DNA of 64,000 bases from Kushneria marisflavi (GTDB taxonomy: Bacteria > Pseudomonadota > Gammaproteobacteria > Pseudomonadales > Halomonadaceae), in contig NZ_CP021358.1 in assembly GCF_002157205.1 (NCBI RefSeq), forward strand, positions 248,001 through 312,000. Reading direction: 5' to 3'. A program made the position numbers and the translations under genes. Under the pieces are notes generated by a model, which did no database searches, was not told the DNA's origin, and saw nothing but the letters and a program-made list of their open reading frames with translations. How positions within the stretch are numbered: position 1 is the first letter of the stretch; every line of letters begins with the position of its first letter. Shown in pieces: positions 47,477 to 56,620 of this stretch.

Positions 47477-48430
47477 ATGCCCTCGCTTCGAAACCGTTGG
47501 GTTTATTTTTTCTGCGCCCTTTTCATCATGCTGGCCTCTGCAGCCGGGGCGAATGACTATCCCGTTCGCCCCATCACACTGGTTGTACCCTACGGTGCAG
47601 GGGGAACCACCGACATTTCAGCAAGGCAGCTCGCCAGACTGGCAGAACCCCTGCTCGGCCAACCGGTCGTTATCGAAAACCGCCCTGGCGGTGGTGGTGT
47701 GAATGCCATGCGCACGGTATCCCGCGCCGCGCCGGATGGTTATACCCTGATCGCGACCACCTCCTCTCCCTCCTTTGTCGCGCCGGCACTGCGCGATACG
47801 GGCTATGACACGCTCAAGGATTTCACGCCGATCCTGAATTATTCCGGGCCCTGGCATGGTGTCCTGGTCAATGCCGACAGTCCCTACCACACCTTGGCGG
47901 AGCTGCTTGACGCTGCCCGCGATGGCGCTCGCCTCACCTATGCAACGGCTGGCGCCCTGAGCGGTGCACGCCTGGCGTTTACTCAGCTGGGACGCGACAC
48001 CGATGCAAGGCTTCAGCACGTTCCGTTTGACGGCGCCGCCGGCGCAACCGCAGCCCTGCTTGGCCACCATGTCGATATCGCGCTGGTGCCTGCCTATCGC
48101 GATCTGGTTAAAAGTGACCAGCTACGGCTGCTTGCCGTGCTTGATGACCAGCCCGACCCGGATTTCCCGGAAGTCCCCACGCTTGAGCAGTCAGGACACG
48201 ATATTCAATTTCCCTCCATCGTGGCCCTGATGGTGCCCCATGGCGTCAGCGCCGAGCGCGCCGAGACACTGCGCGCCGCATTCAGCCAGGCCGCCTCTTC
48301 ACCGGAATTTGCCACCGTCATGAACAAACTCAACCAGCCCGTGAGGCTACTGCCCGGTGACGAGGTCGAGGCCGTGATCGAGAAAAATCTGGCCGCCTAC
48401 CATCAACTGGCCGAGACCCTGAAGCGATGA
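47477..48430 (+). CDS. TTT binding protein (TctC), cassette B
   Basis: Periplasmic binding protein, 317 residues, signal peptide ending near SAAGAN-DYP. The mature start DYPVRPITLVVPYGAGGTTD and the loop ENRPGGGGVNAMRT are those of the Bug family. It is clearly a different lineage from the twin proteins at 39194 and 43381, which share GGGTD and PGA loops, so it probably binds another acid. GGGAG precedes the ATG. The stop overlaps tctB by four bases. Confidence 0.93.
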   Translation: MPSLRNRWVYFFCALFIMLASAAGANDYPVRPITLVVPYGAGGTTDISARQLARLAEPLLGQPVVIENRPGGGGVNAMRTVSRAAPDGYTLIATTSSPSFVAPALRDTGYDTLKDFTPILNYSGPWHGVLVNADSPYHTLAELLDAARDGARLTYATAGALSGARLAFTQLGRDTDARLQHVPFDGAAGATAALLGHHVDIALVPAYRDLVKSDQLRLLAVLDDQPDPDFPEVPTLEQSGHDIQFPSIVALMVPHGVSAERAETLRAAFSQAASSPEFATVMNKLNQPVRLLPGDEVEAVIEKNLAAYHQLAETLKR

Positions 48431-48903
48431 GCATCGATAAGAGCATGTCCTCCCAACAGCGAGCGTCGCGTTATGGATTACAGAGCTGTACCTGTCTCGC
48501 AATCCTGCTCATTGCCGTCATTGGTCTGCTGACTCTGAATGATCAGGTGACGGTGTTTGATTTTGGCGACCCGGGCCCGGATGCACGCTTCTTCCCCAGA
48601 CTGGTGCTGTGGCTACTGGCCCTGGGTGCCGTACTCAGACTGTGGCGCCATCGACGAGTGTCGGAGACGGCCATTGGCCCGGTTGCCGGCTGGATCCGCG
48701 TGCTTTTCATCATGATGCTGATGGCCGTGGCCCTGGCAACCATGCCGCTGCTGGGCTTCATCGTTACCGTGGCCACGATCGGTATCGTGCTGGCCTGGCT
48801 GCTGGGTGAGCGCCACTGGCTGTTCAACGTGGCCTTGCCGCTGATGGTCACCGTTGCCATTTTCTGGGCCGGACAGCATCTGCTCAACCTGCCCCTGCCC
48901 TGA
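48427..48903 (+). CDS. TTT small membrane subunit (TctB), cassette B
   Basis: 158 residues with four hydrophobic segments (CLAILLIAVIGLLTL, LVLWLLALGAVLRLW, VLFIMMLMAVALATMPLLGF, PLMVTVAIFWAGQHLL). The periplasmic GDPGPDARFFPR segment is typical of TctB. It overlaps the tctC stop (ATGA) and lies 48 bases before tctA. Confidence 0.9.
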   Translation: MSIDKSMSSQQRASRYGLQSCTCLAILLIAVIGLLTLNDQVTVFDFGDPGPDARFFPRLVLWLLALGAVLRLWRHRRVSETAIGPVAGWIRVLFIMMLMAVALATMPLLGFIVTVATIGIVLAWLLGERHWLFNVALPLMVTVAIFWAGQHLLNLPLP

Positions 48904-48951
48904 GTCCGTCACCGCGTTTTCGCGTCCGAGACACCCCAAGAGATACTTCAC

Positions 48952-50457
48952 ATGCTTCTTGATGCCTTCCATGCCCTGCTTGATGTCTGGGTGCTGATCG
49001 CCGCCCTGGTGGGGGTGGCCGTCGGTATTGTCATCGGCGCAATTCCCGGCCTGGGCCCGACACTGGCCATTGCCCTGCTTATCCCGGTGACCTTCACCAT
49101 GTCCCCCATTCCCTCTCTTATCCTGCTTCTAGGGGTGTATCAGGGGGCGATCTTTGGTGGCTCGATTTCCGCCATACTGCTCAACGTTCCCGGGACACCG
49201 TCTTCGGCAGCCACGGCGCTGGATGGCCATCCCATGGCACGGCAGGGCCGTGCCGGAGAAGCACTGCGCATCGCGCTCTATGCCAGTGTGTTCGGCAACA
49301 TTTTCAGCTGTCTGGTGCTGATCGTGCTGGCCCATCCACTGGCCTCGCTGGCGCTCGATTTTGGCCCTGCACAGATGGCGGCGTTGATGACGTTTGCGTT
49401 GATCATCATCGTGCTGTTCGGCGGTGGTTCGATTCTTGATGCAGCCCTGATGGCACTGATCGGCGTCGCCGCCGGCATTGTCGGACTCGATCCCATCGAG
49501 GGGCTGCCGCGTTTCACCTTTGGCAGTTTTGCGGCCGAAGACGGCCTGGCGCTGATTCCGGTGCTGATCGGTCTTTTCGCGATGTCCGAAGTACTGCTGC
49601 AGGCCTTTGCCGGCAAGCAGAAGACGGCACCGGACACTGACATCGGCCCGATTTCGGGCAACGGCACCTCGAATCGCCCGGTCGGGTGGCTGACCCTGTG
49701 GAAGATGCGCGCCACCTTAATGGTGTCCTCCATCATCGGCACCCTGGTGGGTATCCTGCCGGGAATTGGTTCAACGGTGCCCGCCTTCGTCAGCTACAAC
49801 CTGGCTCGCTCCCGTTCACGCGATCCGGCCCGCTTCGGCAAGGGAGAACCGGAGGGCGTGGCCGCCCCGGAGGCCGCCAATAATGCGGTAACTGGTGGCG
49901 CGCTGGTGCCCATGCTCTCCCTCGGCATTCCCGGCGACGCCGTTACCGCCGTTATTCTGGGAGCGTTCATGCTGCAGGGGCTGACGCCGGGGCCGTTCCT
50001 CTTCCAGCAGCACGGTGTTGAGGTCTATGCGATTTTCGAGGCGCTGATACTGCTGTCCATTCCCTGTGTGGTGTTCGGGCTGGCCATGTTTCGTGGCGCC
50101 GTTCACATCATTAAAATCCGCCCCCGTCATCTGTTCCCGGTCATTGCGATTCTGGCGATATTTGGTGCCTATTCGGTCAACAACAGTCTTTTCGATGTCG
50201 CCGTGATGCTGGGTGCCGGGGGGATTGGCTTTGTGCTGCGGCGGGCCGGTTTTCCGCTGCCGCCCCTGCTGATCGGGCTGATCCTCGGTCCACCGCTTGA
50301 GCAGAGCCTGCGCCAGGCGCTGCTGACCAGTGCCGGAAGCGCTGACATCTTTTTGCAGTCACCGATCGCCATGGGGCTGTTGGCCGTCACGCTGCTGTGC
50401 GTTCTGGGTGTCACCATCAGGCGCTACCGCCATACGCGCCAGGGAGATGCGTCATGA
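48952..50457 (+). CDS. TTT large membrane subunit (TctA), cassette B
   Basis: 501-residue translocation subunit. Motifs IGAIPGLGPTLAIALLIPVT, GVYQGAIFGGSISAILLNVP with GTPSSAAT, ILPGIGSTVPAFVSYNLARS and LSLGIPGDAVTAVILGAFM match TctA. The stop overlaps the next amidohydrolase by four bases (ATGA), repeating the cassette A layout. Confidence 0.95.
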   Translation: MLLDAFHALLDVWVLIAALVGVAVGIVIGAIPGLGPTLAIALLIPVTFTMSPIPSLILLLGVYQGAIFGGSISAILLNVPGTPSSAATALDGHPMARQGRAGEALRIALYASVFGNIFSCLVLIVLAHPLASLALDFGPAQMAALMTFALIIIVLFGGGSILDAALMALIGVAAGIVGLDPIEGLPRFTFGSFAAEDGLALIPVLIGLFAMSEVLLQAFAGKQKTAPDTDIGPISGNGTSNRPVGWLTLWKMRATLMVSSIIGTLVGILPGIGSTVPAFVSYNLARSRSRDPARFGKGEPEGVAAPEAANNAVTGGALVPMLSLGIPGDAVTAVILGAFMLQGLTPGPFLFQQHGVEVYAIFEALILLSIPCVVFGLAMFRGAVHIIKIRPRHLFPVIAILAIFGAYSVNNSLFDVAVMLGAGGIGFVLRRAGFPLPPLLIGLILGPPLEQSLRQALLTSAGSADIFLQSPIAMGLLAVTLLCVLGVTIRRYRHTRQGDAS

Positions 50458-51266
50458 CTCACACCTCAATGGCGCCCGCCTGTGACTGCCATATCCACGT
50501 CTTCGACCGTGACCGGGAGTACATCGAGACGACCTACCAGCCCCCTCGCAAGGGCATCGGCCATTTCATGGAGGAAACCGCGGTCTCGGACATCCGGCGC
50601 GCCGTGCTGATACAGGCCTCCATCGATGGCACCGACAACCACTATCTGCTCGAGACGCTTCGTCAGGCGCAGACGCTCAACCCGCCGCTTGAGCTGCGTG
50701 GCGTGGTCATGATCGATGAGCACACCTCAGGGCTTGAGGCGATGCGCGAAGCTGGCGTGCGTGGCATCCGCGTTCAGGACCGCACACGGCTGGGCCAGCA
50801 CGACCTGGCGCGCCTGCCGGAGCTTGCTGCTCGCGCCGCAGCACTGGACTGGCATGTCGAACTCAATACAGAACCCGAGCGCTACGACATTTTGGCAGCA
50901 CTGTTACCGACGCTCCCGGAAGGGCAAACAATCGTCCTGGATCATTTCGGACACGTAACACCCGGCCATCCTGATGAACTGACCCGCCTTTGCCGCCTGC
51001 TCGACACCGGGCGCGTCTGGATCAAACTTGCCCCCACCCGTGTCAGCCAGCACCCGAGGCGCTATGACGACCTCATCGAGTTAACTCGCCATCTTGTCGA
51101 GCGCTACCGCGAGTGTTGCCTCTGGGGAAGCGACTGGCCCCACGTCATGACGCCGTCGCCTATCCCCAGCTCCCTCGACATGATCAGGTTTCTCGAGCGT
51201 ACCCTTTCCATATCTCAGCGCCAGGCCTGCCTGCGCGATAACCCTGAACGACTTTATCGGTTCTGA
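50454..51266 (+). CDS. Amidohydrolase family lactonase-like protein, cassette B
   Basis: TIM-barrel metal hydrolase of 270 residues, PF04909 type. The metal motif CDCHIHVFDRDREY opens the protein. VLDHFGHVTPG and the C-terminal LWGSDWPHVMTPSP carry the other ligands, including the Asp missing from the cassette A enzyme. Relatives include 2-pyrone-4,6-dicarboxylate lactonase and D-galactarolactone-type hydrolases; I cannot choose between them. GGGAG lies before the ATG inside tctA. Confidence 0.87.
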   Translation: MTHTSMAPACDCHIHVFDRDREYIETTYQPPRKGIGHFMEETAVSDIRRAVLIQASIDGTDNHYLLETLRQAQTLNPPLELRGVVMIDEHTSGLEAMREAGVRGIRVQDRTRLGQHDLARLPELAARAAALDWHVELNTEPERYDILAALLPTLPEGQTIVLDHFGHVTPGHPDELTRLCRLLDTGRVWIKLAPTRVSQHPRRYDDLIELTRHLVERYRECCLWGSDWPHVMTPSPIPSSLDMIRFLERTLSISQRQACLRDNPERLYRF

Positions 51267-51302
51267 TCTGCGGACCTGGATCAGCCTTCGCATTGCCCGC
51301 CA

Positions 51303-51336
51303 TGATCGACGTCCTTTGGTGACGTCGATCACTTTT
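51303..51336 (+). terminator. Terminator after cassette B
   Basis: TGATCGACGTC pairs with GACGTCGATCA around a seven-base loop, followed by CTTTT. Confidence 0.87.
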
Positions 51337-51574
51337 GGCATCCCCTTTTCCCGAATATAAAAAGCTCGTTTTATCGAGCAATTTCCGATTTATCTCGCTG
51401 AATTAAAACGACCAAGGTCTCATCGACAAAACATTCATCTCAAGGGCTGAGCATAAAGATTCACTGCACGTTTAATGCAGAAAAACACGCTTTAGCAATC
51501 CTTCTTTTTCATGTTCACTCGACGTCTGAAAGAGCGCCAACTACCCCATAATTTCTTGAAAATGACGCCAAAAT

Positions 51575-51586
51575 ATAGACGAAAGT
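51575..51586 (+). promoter_or_regulatory. Leader element ATAGACGAAAGT
   Basis: Near-identical to 47292-47303. It lies 87 bases before the TRAP binding-protein start. Confidence 0.35.
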
Positions 51587-51672
51587 CGAAAAAATACGCC
51601 GGCTTATTCCAATAATGCACCCGCACACTTCAAAAATAACGAGCTTTTATCATTGAACGTGAGGAAGTCCTG

Positions 51673-52659
51673 ATGAAAACAATCAAGAATGCTCTACTAT
51701 CCGGATTGGTCATCTTGAGTACATCGATGACCAGTAACGTCATGGCCGATAACTGGACGGGATATACCTATTCCTCCGTGTCCACGACCGCTGCTGTTCA
51801 GGGCATGAAACGAATTGCCGACCGTGTCGAGAAGGAAACGGACGATGACCTGTCGATCACGCTTCACCTGGGCAAGACACTTCAAATCTCCTCAAGCGAT
51901 ATCACGCAGGCCACCGGCGATGGCATTGTCGATTTCGCCGCGGATCTGTTCTTTTCAGGCAACGTCCCCATCGCGCGCATTCTCAACCTGCCCCTTTTGA
52001 TCAACAACGATGAAGAGTGGAACAAGGCCTACGCGGTGATGGAGCCGTATCTCAAACAAGGGTTCGCGGATCAGGGTGTGACCTATCTGGGCAGCTATCG
52101 CTACCCGCAACAGGTCATCTTTAGTACCTTCAAAATGGACTCACTGGACGACCTCAAGGATCACAAGGTGCGCGTCACCTCGCCTGAACAGGGTGAATTC
52201 GTCGAGGCCTTCGGTGGTTCACCGATCACACTTTCAGGCTCGGAAGTACCGACGGCGCTGGAACGTGGCGTCATTGATGGCGTACTGACAGCCAGTGCGG
52301 GCGGTGCCAAGAACTGGCACGAATTCCTGCCCTACAACTACCGCCTGCCGGTCAACTACGCCAACAGTGCCATCATCGCCAATGCCTCTGCGTATGAAGG
52401 CCTCAAGGACAGCACGCGCCAGACACTCGATCGTATCGTGAGTGAGGAAACAGCCCGGATCACTCAGGACTTCCTCGTCGATGAGAAGACACAGGAACAG
52501 AAGCAGGCAGACGCCGGCATGACGATTGTCGATGCCGACCCGTCCGACATCAAACGCGCCCAGGAAAAGATGGCGCCATGGTGGCGCGAGTGGGCCAAAC
52601 AGGCGGGACCGGAGCATGAAAAAGCGCTTGAGGCGGTTCTGAACGCCCTTGGCAAGTAA
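51673..52659 (+). CDS. TRAP transporter binding protein (DctP family)
   Basis: Periplasmic binding protein of a TRAP transporter, 328 residues. The signal peptide ends near SNVMA-DNWTG. The carboxylate-binding Arg region lies in LKDHKVRVTSPEQGEFVEAF, followed by GSEVPTALERGVIDGVL. Family members bind C4-dicarboxylates, aromatic or sugar acids. The neighbouring SMP-30 gene hints at a sugar-acid or lactone-derived ligand. dctQ follows after 14 bases. Confidence 0.93.
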   Translation: MKTIKNALLSGLVILSTSMTSNVMADNWTGYTYSSVSTTAAVQGMKRIADRVEKETDDDLSITLHLGKTLQISSSDITQATGDGIVDFAADLFFSGNVPIARILNLPLLINNDEEWNKAYAVMEPYLKQGFADQGVTYLGSYRYPQQVIFSTFKMDSLDDLKDHKVRVTSPEQGEFVEAFGGSPITLSGSEVPTALERGVIDGVLTASAGGAKNWHEFLPYNYRLPVNYANSAIIANASAYEGLKDSTRQTLDRIVSEETARITQDFLVDEKTQEQKQADAGMTIVDADPSDIKRAQEKMAPWWREWAKQAGPEHEKALEAVLNALGK

Positions 52660-52673
52660 TTCCGGAGCCCTTC

Positions 52674-53198
52674 ATGAGTGATACATCCCCCCATCAGGTC
52701 AACGAGCCGGCATCTGCCGGCTCCCTGTTCGATATGATCGCCGCCGGCGTGCGATTTATCGCGGGACTGGCGCTGGTGGTACTGGTATTGATCGTCAGCG
52801 CCGAAATCGTCTCGCGCTTTTTCTTCAACCATTCACTGCGCGTCGTCGAAGAGCTGGCAGGGTACCTCGTCGTAGGCTTGACCCTGTTCGGCGCCAGTCT
52901 GGCTGTTCGGAAAAACAGTCTGTTTCAGGTCGGTTTCATCTTTGACGCCCTGCCCCACGCTCTCAAAAAGGGCTTGAGCCTGATCTATATGGCCCTGTCG
53001 CTTGCCGTCTGCGGCGTGCTGATCTGGTACACCCTGCAACTGGTCCTGAGCTCCTGGTCACGCGGCAATGTCGCGCCGACATTTTTGATGACGCCGTTAT
53101 GGATGCCTCAGCTGCTGATTCCGCTGGGACTGACCTTTACCGCGATCTTCATCATCGAGCGCGCGATCATCACCCTGCGTCATGGAGGAACTGATTGA
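52674..53198 (+). CDS. TRAP transporter small permease (DctQ)
   Basis: 174 residues with four membrane segments. Family features are the first helix IAGLALVVLVLIVSAEIVSR, the EELAGYLVVGLTLFGASLAV segment and a WMPQLLIPLG segment. The stop overlaps the DctM start by one base (TGATG). Confidence 0.93.
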   Translation: MSDTSPHQVNEPASAGSLFDMIAAGVRFIAGLALVVLVLIVSAEIVSRFFFNHSLRVVEELAGYLVVGLTLFGASLAVRKNSLFQVGFIFDALPHALKKGLSLIYMALSLAVCGVLIWYTLQLVLSSWSRGNVAPTFLMTPLWMPQLLIPLGLTFTAIFIIERAIITLRHGGTD

Positions 53199-54493
53199 TG
53201 GATGCCCTGATCGCCTTTGGCGTATTACTGGTGTTGATTGTTGGCGGGCTGTGGGTTCAATTCGCCGTTGGCGCGGCAGCGCTGGCCTACCTGTGGCTGA
53301 TCAAGGGCGTCGCTGGCTGGAAGGCTCTCGGGCTGGTCAGCTGGGGAGCCGCCAACAGCTTCACGCTGGCTGCGATTCCGCTGTTCATTCTGATGGCGGA
53401 GATCCTGCTGGCCAGCGGGCTCAGTGCGCGACTCTATAACGGTATCGCCCCCTTCATGCGCCGCCTGCCAGGCGGGTTACTGCATACCAACATCGTGGGT
53501 AGCGGCGTATTTGCCGCCGTCGCCGGCGGCAGTGCGCCAACCGCGGCGGCGATGTCGACCGTGGCATTGCCGGCCCTGTCGGCACGCGGCTATAACCGCC
53601 GATTCGTGGCAGGCTCACTGGCGGCCGGCGGCACACTGGGCATTTTGATCCCGCCGTCGATCACCATGATCATCTACGCCACCTTTACCGAAACCTCCAT
53701 CGCCCAGCTGTTCGCCGCCGGTCTGGTGCCCGGTATTCTGCTCGGTGCCTGCTACAGCCTCTTCATCATCGCGCGTGCGCTGGCGAAACCTTCGCTGGTT
53801 CCCAAAGATACCCAGCAACGCACGTTTACCGATTACCTGCGCGCCGCCGCGGACGTGCTGCCCTTTACGATCCTGATCGTGTTCATTCTTGGCAGCATCT
53901 ACGCCGGCATCGCCACCCCGACCGAGGCGGGTGCGCTGGGCGTGGTCGGTGCCGTGGCCATCTCGGCACTGTATCGCCGACTCAATATCACAATGCTCAA
54001 GTCGGCGCTGTCGCGCACGCTGACCATGAGCGGCAACGTGCTGTTCATCGTGTTCATTTCGATGCTGTTTGCCTACGCCACGGCGCTGTCCGGCGTCGGC
54101 GAAGCACTGGTCGACCGCGTTGCCGAGGCAGGTCTGTCGCAGTTTTCGCTGCTTCTGATTCTCGTGGTGGTGTTTGCCATTCTTGGCTGCTTCATGGAAG
54201 GCCTTGGCATGATCGCGATCATCGTCCCGGTCATCTTCCCGACCCTGATGGCAATGGGCGTCGATCCGGTCTGGTTTGGCGTGTTCGTGGTCATCCTGGT
54301 CGAGCTTGGCCAGCTGACCCCGCCGCTAGGCGTCATCCTGTTCGTGGTGGCCAGCTCCGATGCGGAAACCAGAGTCGAAGACGTGGTCATGGGCGTGCTG
54401 CCCTTCTTCGCCATCATTCTGGCGTTTCTCGTGCTGCTCATTGCGATGCCCGACATCGTGCTGTGGCTTCCCCAACTGACTTCCGGAGGTTGA
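53198..54493 (+). CDS. TRAP transporter large permease (DctM)
   Basis: 431 residues with about twelve membrane segments. Motifs are FAAVAGGSAPTAAAMSTVAL, GGTLGILIPPSITMIIYATF, TPTEAGALGVVGA and QLTPPLGVILFVV. The ATG at 53198 shares one base with the dctQ stop and has GGAGG upstream. The SMP-30 gene begins three bases after its stop, so all four genes form one operon. Confidence 0.95.
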   Translation: MDALIAFGVLLVLIVGGLWVQFAVGAAALAYLWLIKGVAGWKALGLVSWGAANSFTLAAIPLFILMAEILLASGLSARLYNGIAPFMRRLPGGLLHTNIVGSGVFAAVAGGSAPTAAAMSTVALPALSARGYNRRFVAGSLAAGGTLGILIPPSITMIIYATFTETSIAQLFAAGLVPGILLGACYSLFIIARALAKPSLVPKDTQQRTFTDYLRAAADVLPFTILIVFILGSIYAGIATPTEAGALGVVGAVAISALYRRLNITMLKSALSRTLTMSGNVLFIVFISMLFAYATALSGVGEALVDRVAEAGLSQFSLLLILVVVFAILGCFMEGLGMIAIIVPVIFPTLMAMGVDPVWFGVFVVILVELGQLTPPLGVILFVVASSDAETRVEDVVMGVLPFFAIILAFLVLLIAMPDIVLWLPQLTSGG

Positions 54494-54496
54494 CCC

Positions 54497-55432
54497 GTGG
54501 CCTTTCCCCATCCAGACCCGACCCTGATCGAGGCCGAGGTCTTCACGACCCTGCCTGAGGCGCTGCGGCGCCCCGGTACGCCTTCTGACTGGGCAACCAA
54601 GAATCGCCGCGGCGCGGCTGTCGACAGCTTCATCGAGGGCCCCTCCTTTGATCTGGACGGGCATCTATGGTTCGTTGATATTCTCTTCGGCCGGATACTT
54701 CGCGCCTCACCACAAGGCGACGTTGAACAGATCGCCGAATACGACGGTCAGCCCAACGGCCTCAAGATCGATACGAAGGGCCGCATCTTCATCGCCGATT
54801 TCAAGAACGGCATCCTGCAACTCGATCCGGCAACCGGCAGCATCAGTACGGTGCTGGGCGATGCCGACTCGGAAGGCTTCAAGGGCTGTAATGACCTGCA
54901 TATAGGCCCGGACGGCGCGATCTATTTCACCGACCAGGGACAGACCGGGCTTCATGACCCCAGTGGGCGTGTCTACCGCTGGACACCCGATGATGGCCGG
55001 CTCGAGTGTTTGATCGATCGTGTGCCGAGCCCCAACGGGCTGGTGCTCGATACCAGTGGCCATACGCTCTACGTCGCGGTAACGCGTGCCAATGCAGTAT
55101 GGCGGCTGCCGCTGTCGCCCAGCCAGCGGGTGGTGAAAGCGGGGCTTTTCCTGCAGTTTTCCGGTGGCCGCGCCGGACCGGATGGCCTGGCACTGACACA
55201 GGATAACGGCGTTGTGGTCTGCCAGACCGGCATGGGGCTGGTGTGGGTACATGACGCGCTTGGCGTACCCATCGCGGTGGTCAAGTCACCCAGGAGGCTG
55301 GGAACCACCAACTGCGCCTTCGGCGGGCCGGAAAACCGCACGTTGTACATCACCGAATCGGATTCCGGCAGCATCCTGCGCGCCGAGCTGCCCGTCGCCG
55401 GTCATCCCATGGCCTCCGGCTGGGGGCGCTGA
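54497..55432 (+). CDS. SMP-30/gluconolactonase family protein
   Basis: Six-bladed propeller lactonase, metal dependent, probably opening a sugar-acid or related lactone. 311 residues. Metal-site motifs are SFIEGPSFDLDGHLWFVDI (Glu), QPNGLKIDTKGRIFIADFKN, GCNDLHIGPDGAIYFTDQG (Asn) and SPNGLVLDTSGHTLYVAVTR (Asn); the late Asp is in AGPDGLALTQDN. It starts with GTG preceded by CGGAGG. No signal peptide is visible, so it is cytosolic. Confidence 0.92.
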   Translation: MAFPHPDPTLIEAEVFTTLPEALRRPGTPSDWATKNRRGAAVDSFIEGPSFDLDGHLWFVDILFGRILRASPQGDVEQIAEYDGQPNGLKIDTKGRIFIADFKNGILQLDPATGSISTVLGDADSEGFKGCNDLHIGPDGAIYFTDQGQTGLHDPSGRVYRWTPDDGRLECLIDRVPSPNGLVLDTSGHTLYVAVTRANAVWRLPLSPSQRVVKAGLFLQFSGGRAGPDGLALTQDNGVVVCQTGMGLVWVHDALGVPIAVVKSPRRLGTTNCAFGGPENRTLYITESDSGSILRAELPVAGHPMASGWGR

Positions 55433-55555
55433 TCATTTCGACGCGCAAGGCAATACGCATACCATCGCGCAGCGCCTGCTAGTTTTAAAAGGCCAGACGA
55501 GCGGCATGAATCGAAGAAAGCTCTGCCGTCATGGGTCGATATGGGTAAATTCGCG

Positions 55556-55576
55556 CCCGGCCACGGGGTGGCCGGG
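55556..55576. terminator. Hairpin between convergent SMP-30 and LysR genes
   Basis: A nine-base perfect stem (CCCGGCCAC with GTGGCCGGG, loop GGG). The T-run is poor, so efficiency is uncertain. Confidence 0.5.
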
Positions 55577-55581
55577 TTCGC

Positions 55582-56517
55582 TCAATACCCCACCGTTCGT
55601 TGAAGACACTCTATCGACCACGCGATGGCCGGGTCCCTTGCCGCTCGTTCATGCCAGATGACGCAGTAGTGGATCTCTCCTGCCTGCGGGAAATCGATCA
55701 CGGCGAGATCGGCTAACGGCGCGATGAGTTCCGCTGCCCGACGTGGCAGACAAAGTACGCGTTCTGACTGTCCAATAAGCAGCGGGCTGGAAAGAAAATA
55801 CGGCGTTATGGTATCCCCCGGCCCTCGCGCTCGACCATGGCTCGCCAACGGATCGTCGATTGCCGTGGCACGACCTTCAGGGTAGAGCAGAACAACGCGG
55901 GGCAACTCGGCGAGCCGTGAAGGTGCAATATGTCCGTCAGCGTCTCGATACGCCAAAACCGGGTGGTCGCGCCGCACGACGCAGGCGAAACGTTCGGTGA
56001 ACAGTGTCTCATGATGGAACCCTTGCGGCACTGCCTCATCGGTATAGAGCGCGAAGTCGAGCCTTCCCTCCTCCAGCTCGACCAGCGTTTCACTCTCCCA
56101 GACGCGTAGCTCCAGCGATACGCCTGGTGCTTCGCAGGCCACCAAACGTGCAAATTCCCTGATTGCGACTGCCGCACCATAGTCGGTTGTCGCTATTCGC
56201 AGGATACGCTCCGAGCATGAGGGCTCGAAGCCGGGCGGCTGAAACAGGCGGTCTTCAGCAGCAATCGCCTCGGCCAGTTGCGGCATCAAGGCTTCTGCGC
56301 GCGCGGTACGCACGTAGCCACCTCCCTGAGTGCGCACCAATAGCGGGTCGTCGCCCAATGCACGACGCAGCTGAGCCAGTAACCGGCTCGCAGCGGGTTG
56401 GCTCAATCCCATCACCTCGCCCGCTCGCGTCACACTGCGCAGGCTCAGTACCTGCGCCAGAAAACGCAGAGAGCGTAAATCAAGGTGGCCCGTCGCGCGG
56501 TCATTCGATTTTTGCAT
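55582..56517 (-). CDS. LysR-type transcriptional regulator
   Basis: 311 residues. The N-terminal helix-turn-helix lies in LRFLAQVLSLRSVTRAGEVM and LSQPAASRLLAQLRRALGDD, and the effector domain follows from RILRIATTDYGAAVAIREFA. The form resembles NodD/PcpR-like LysR proteins. It is divergent from the alpha/beta hydrolase gene, its likely target. The ATG at 56517 has GGA at good spacing; an ATG at 56523 is also in frame. Confidence 0.92.
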   Translation of the reverse strand: MQKSNDRATGHLDLRSLRFLAQVLSLRSVTRAGEVMGLSQPAASRLLAQLRRALGDDPLLVRTQGGGYVRTARAEALMPQLAEAIAAEDRLFQPPGFEPSCSERILRIATTDYGAAVAIREFARLVACEAPGVSLELRVWESETLVELEEGRLDFALYTDEAVPQGFHHETLFTERFACVVRRDHPVLAYRDADGHIAPSRLAELPRVVLLYPEGRATAIDDPLASHGRARGPGDTITPYFLSSPLLIGQSERVLCLPRRAAELIAPLADLAVIDFPQAGEIHYCVIWHERAARDPAIAWSIECLQRTVGY

Positions 56518-56538
56518 GATCATCCATCACAAATCGTC

Positions 56539-56553
56539 ATTCCACGAATGAAT
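56539..56553. promoter_or_regulatory. Candidate LysR box between divergent genes
   Basis: ATTC and GAAT flank seven bases, giving the T-N11-A pattern of LysR sites. It is short and could occur by chance. Confidence 0.3.
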
Positions 56554-56620
56554 AGCGTCTGTCTAAATTGGGTCGCTGACAAGATGGTATCGCCCCAAAA
56601 CACGCCAGAGGATCGAGATC

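Larger units (their letters stand above)
51267..51672. other. AT-rich leader before the TRAP operon
   Basis: 406 bases with no gene. The first part holds the terminator of cassette B. The rest (51345-51660) is AT-rich and must carry the TRAP promoter. It contains the second copy of the leader element at 51575. Confidence 0.7.
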
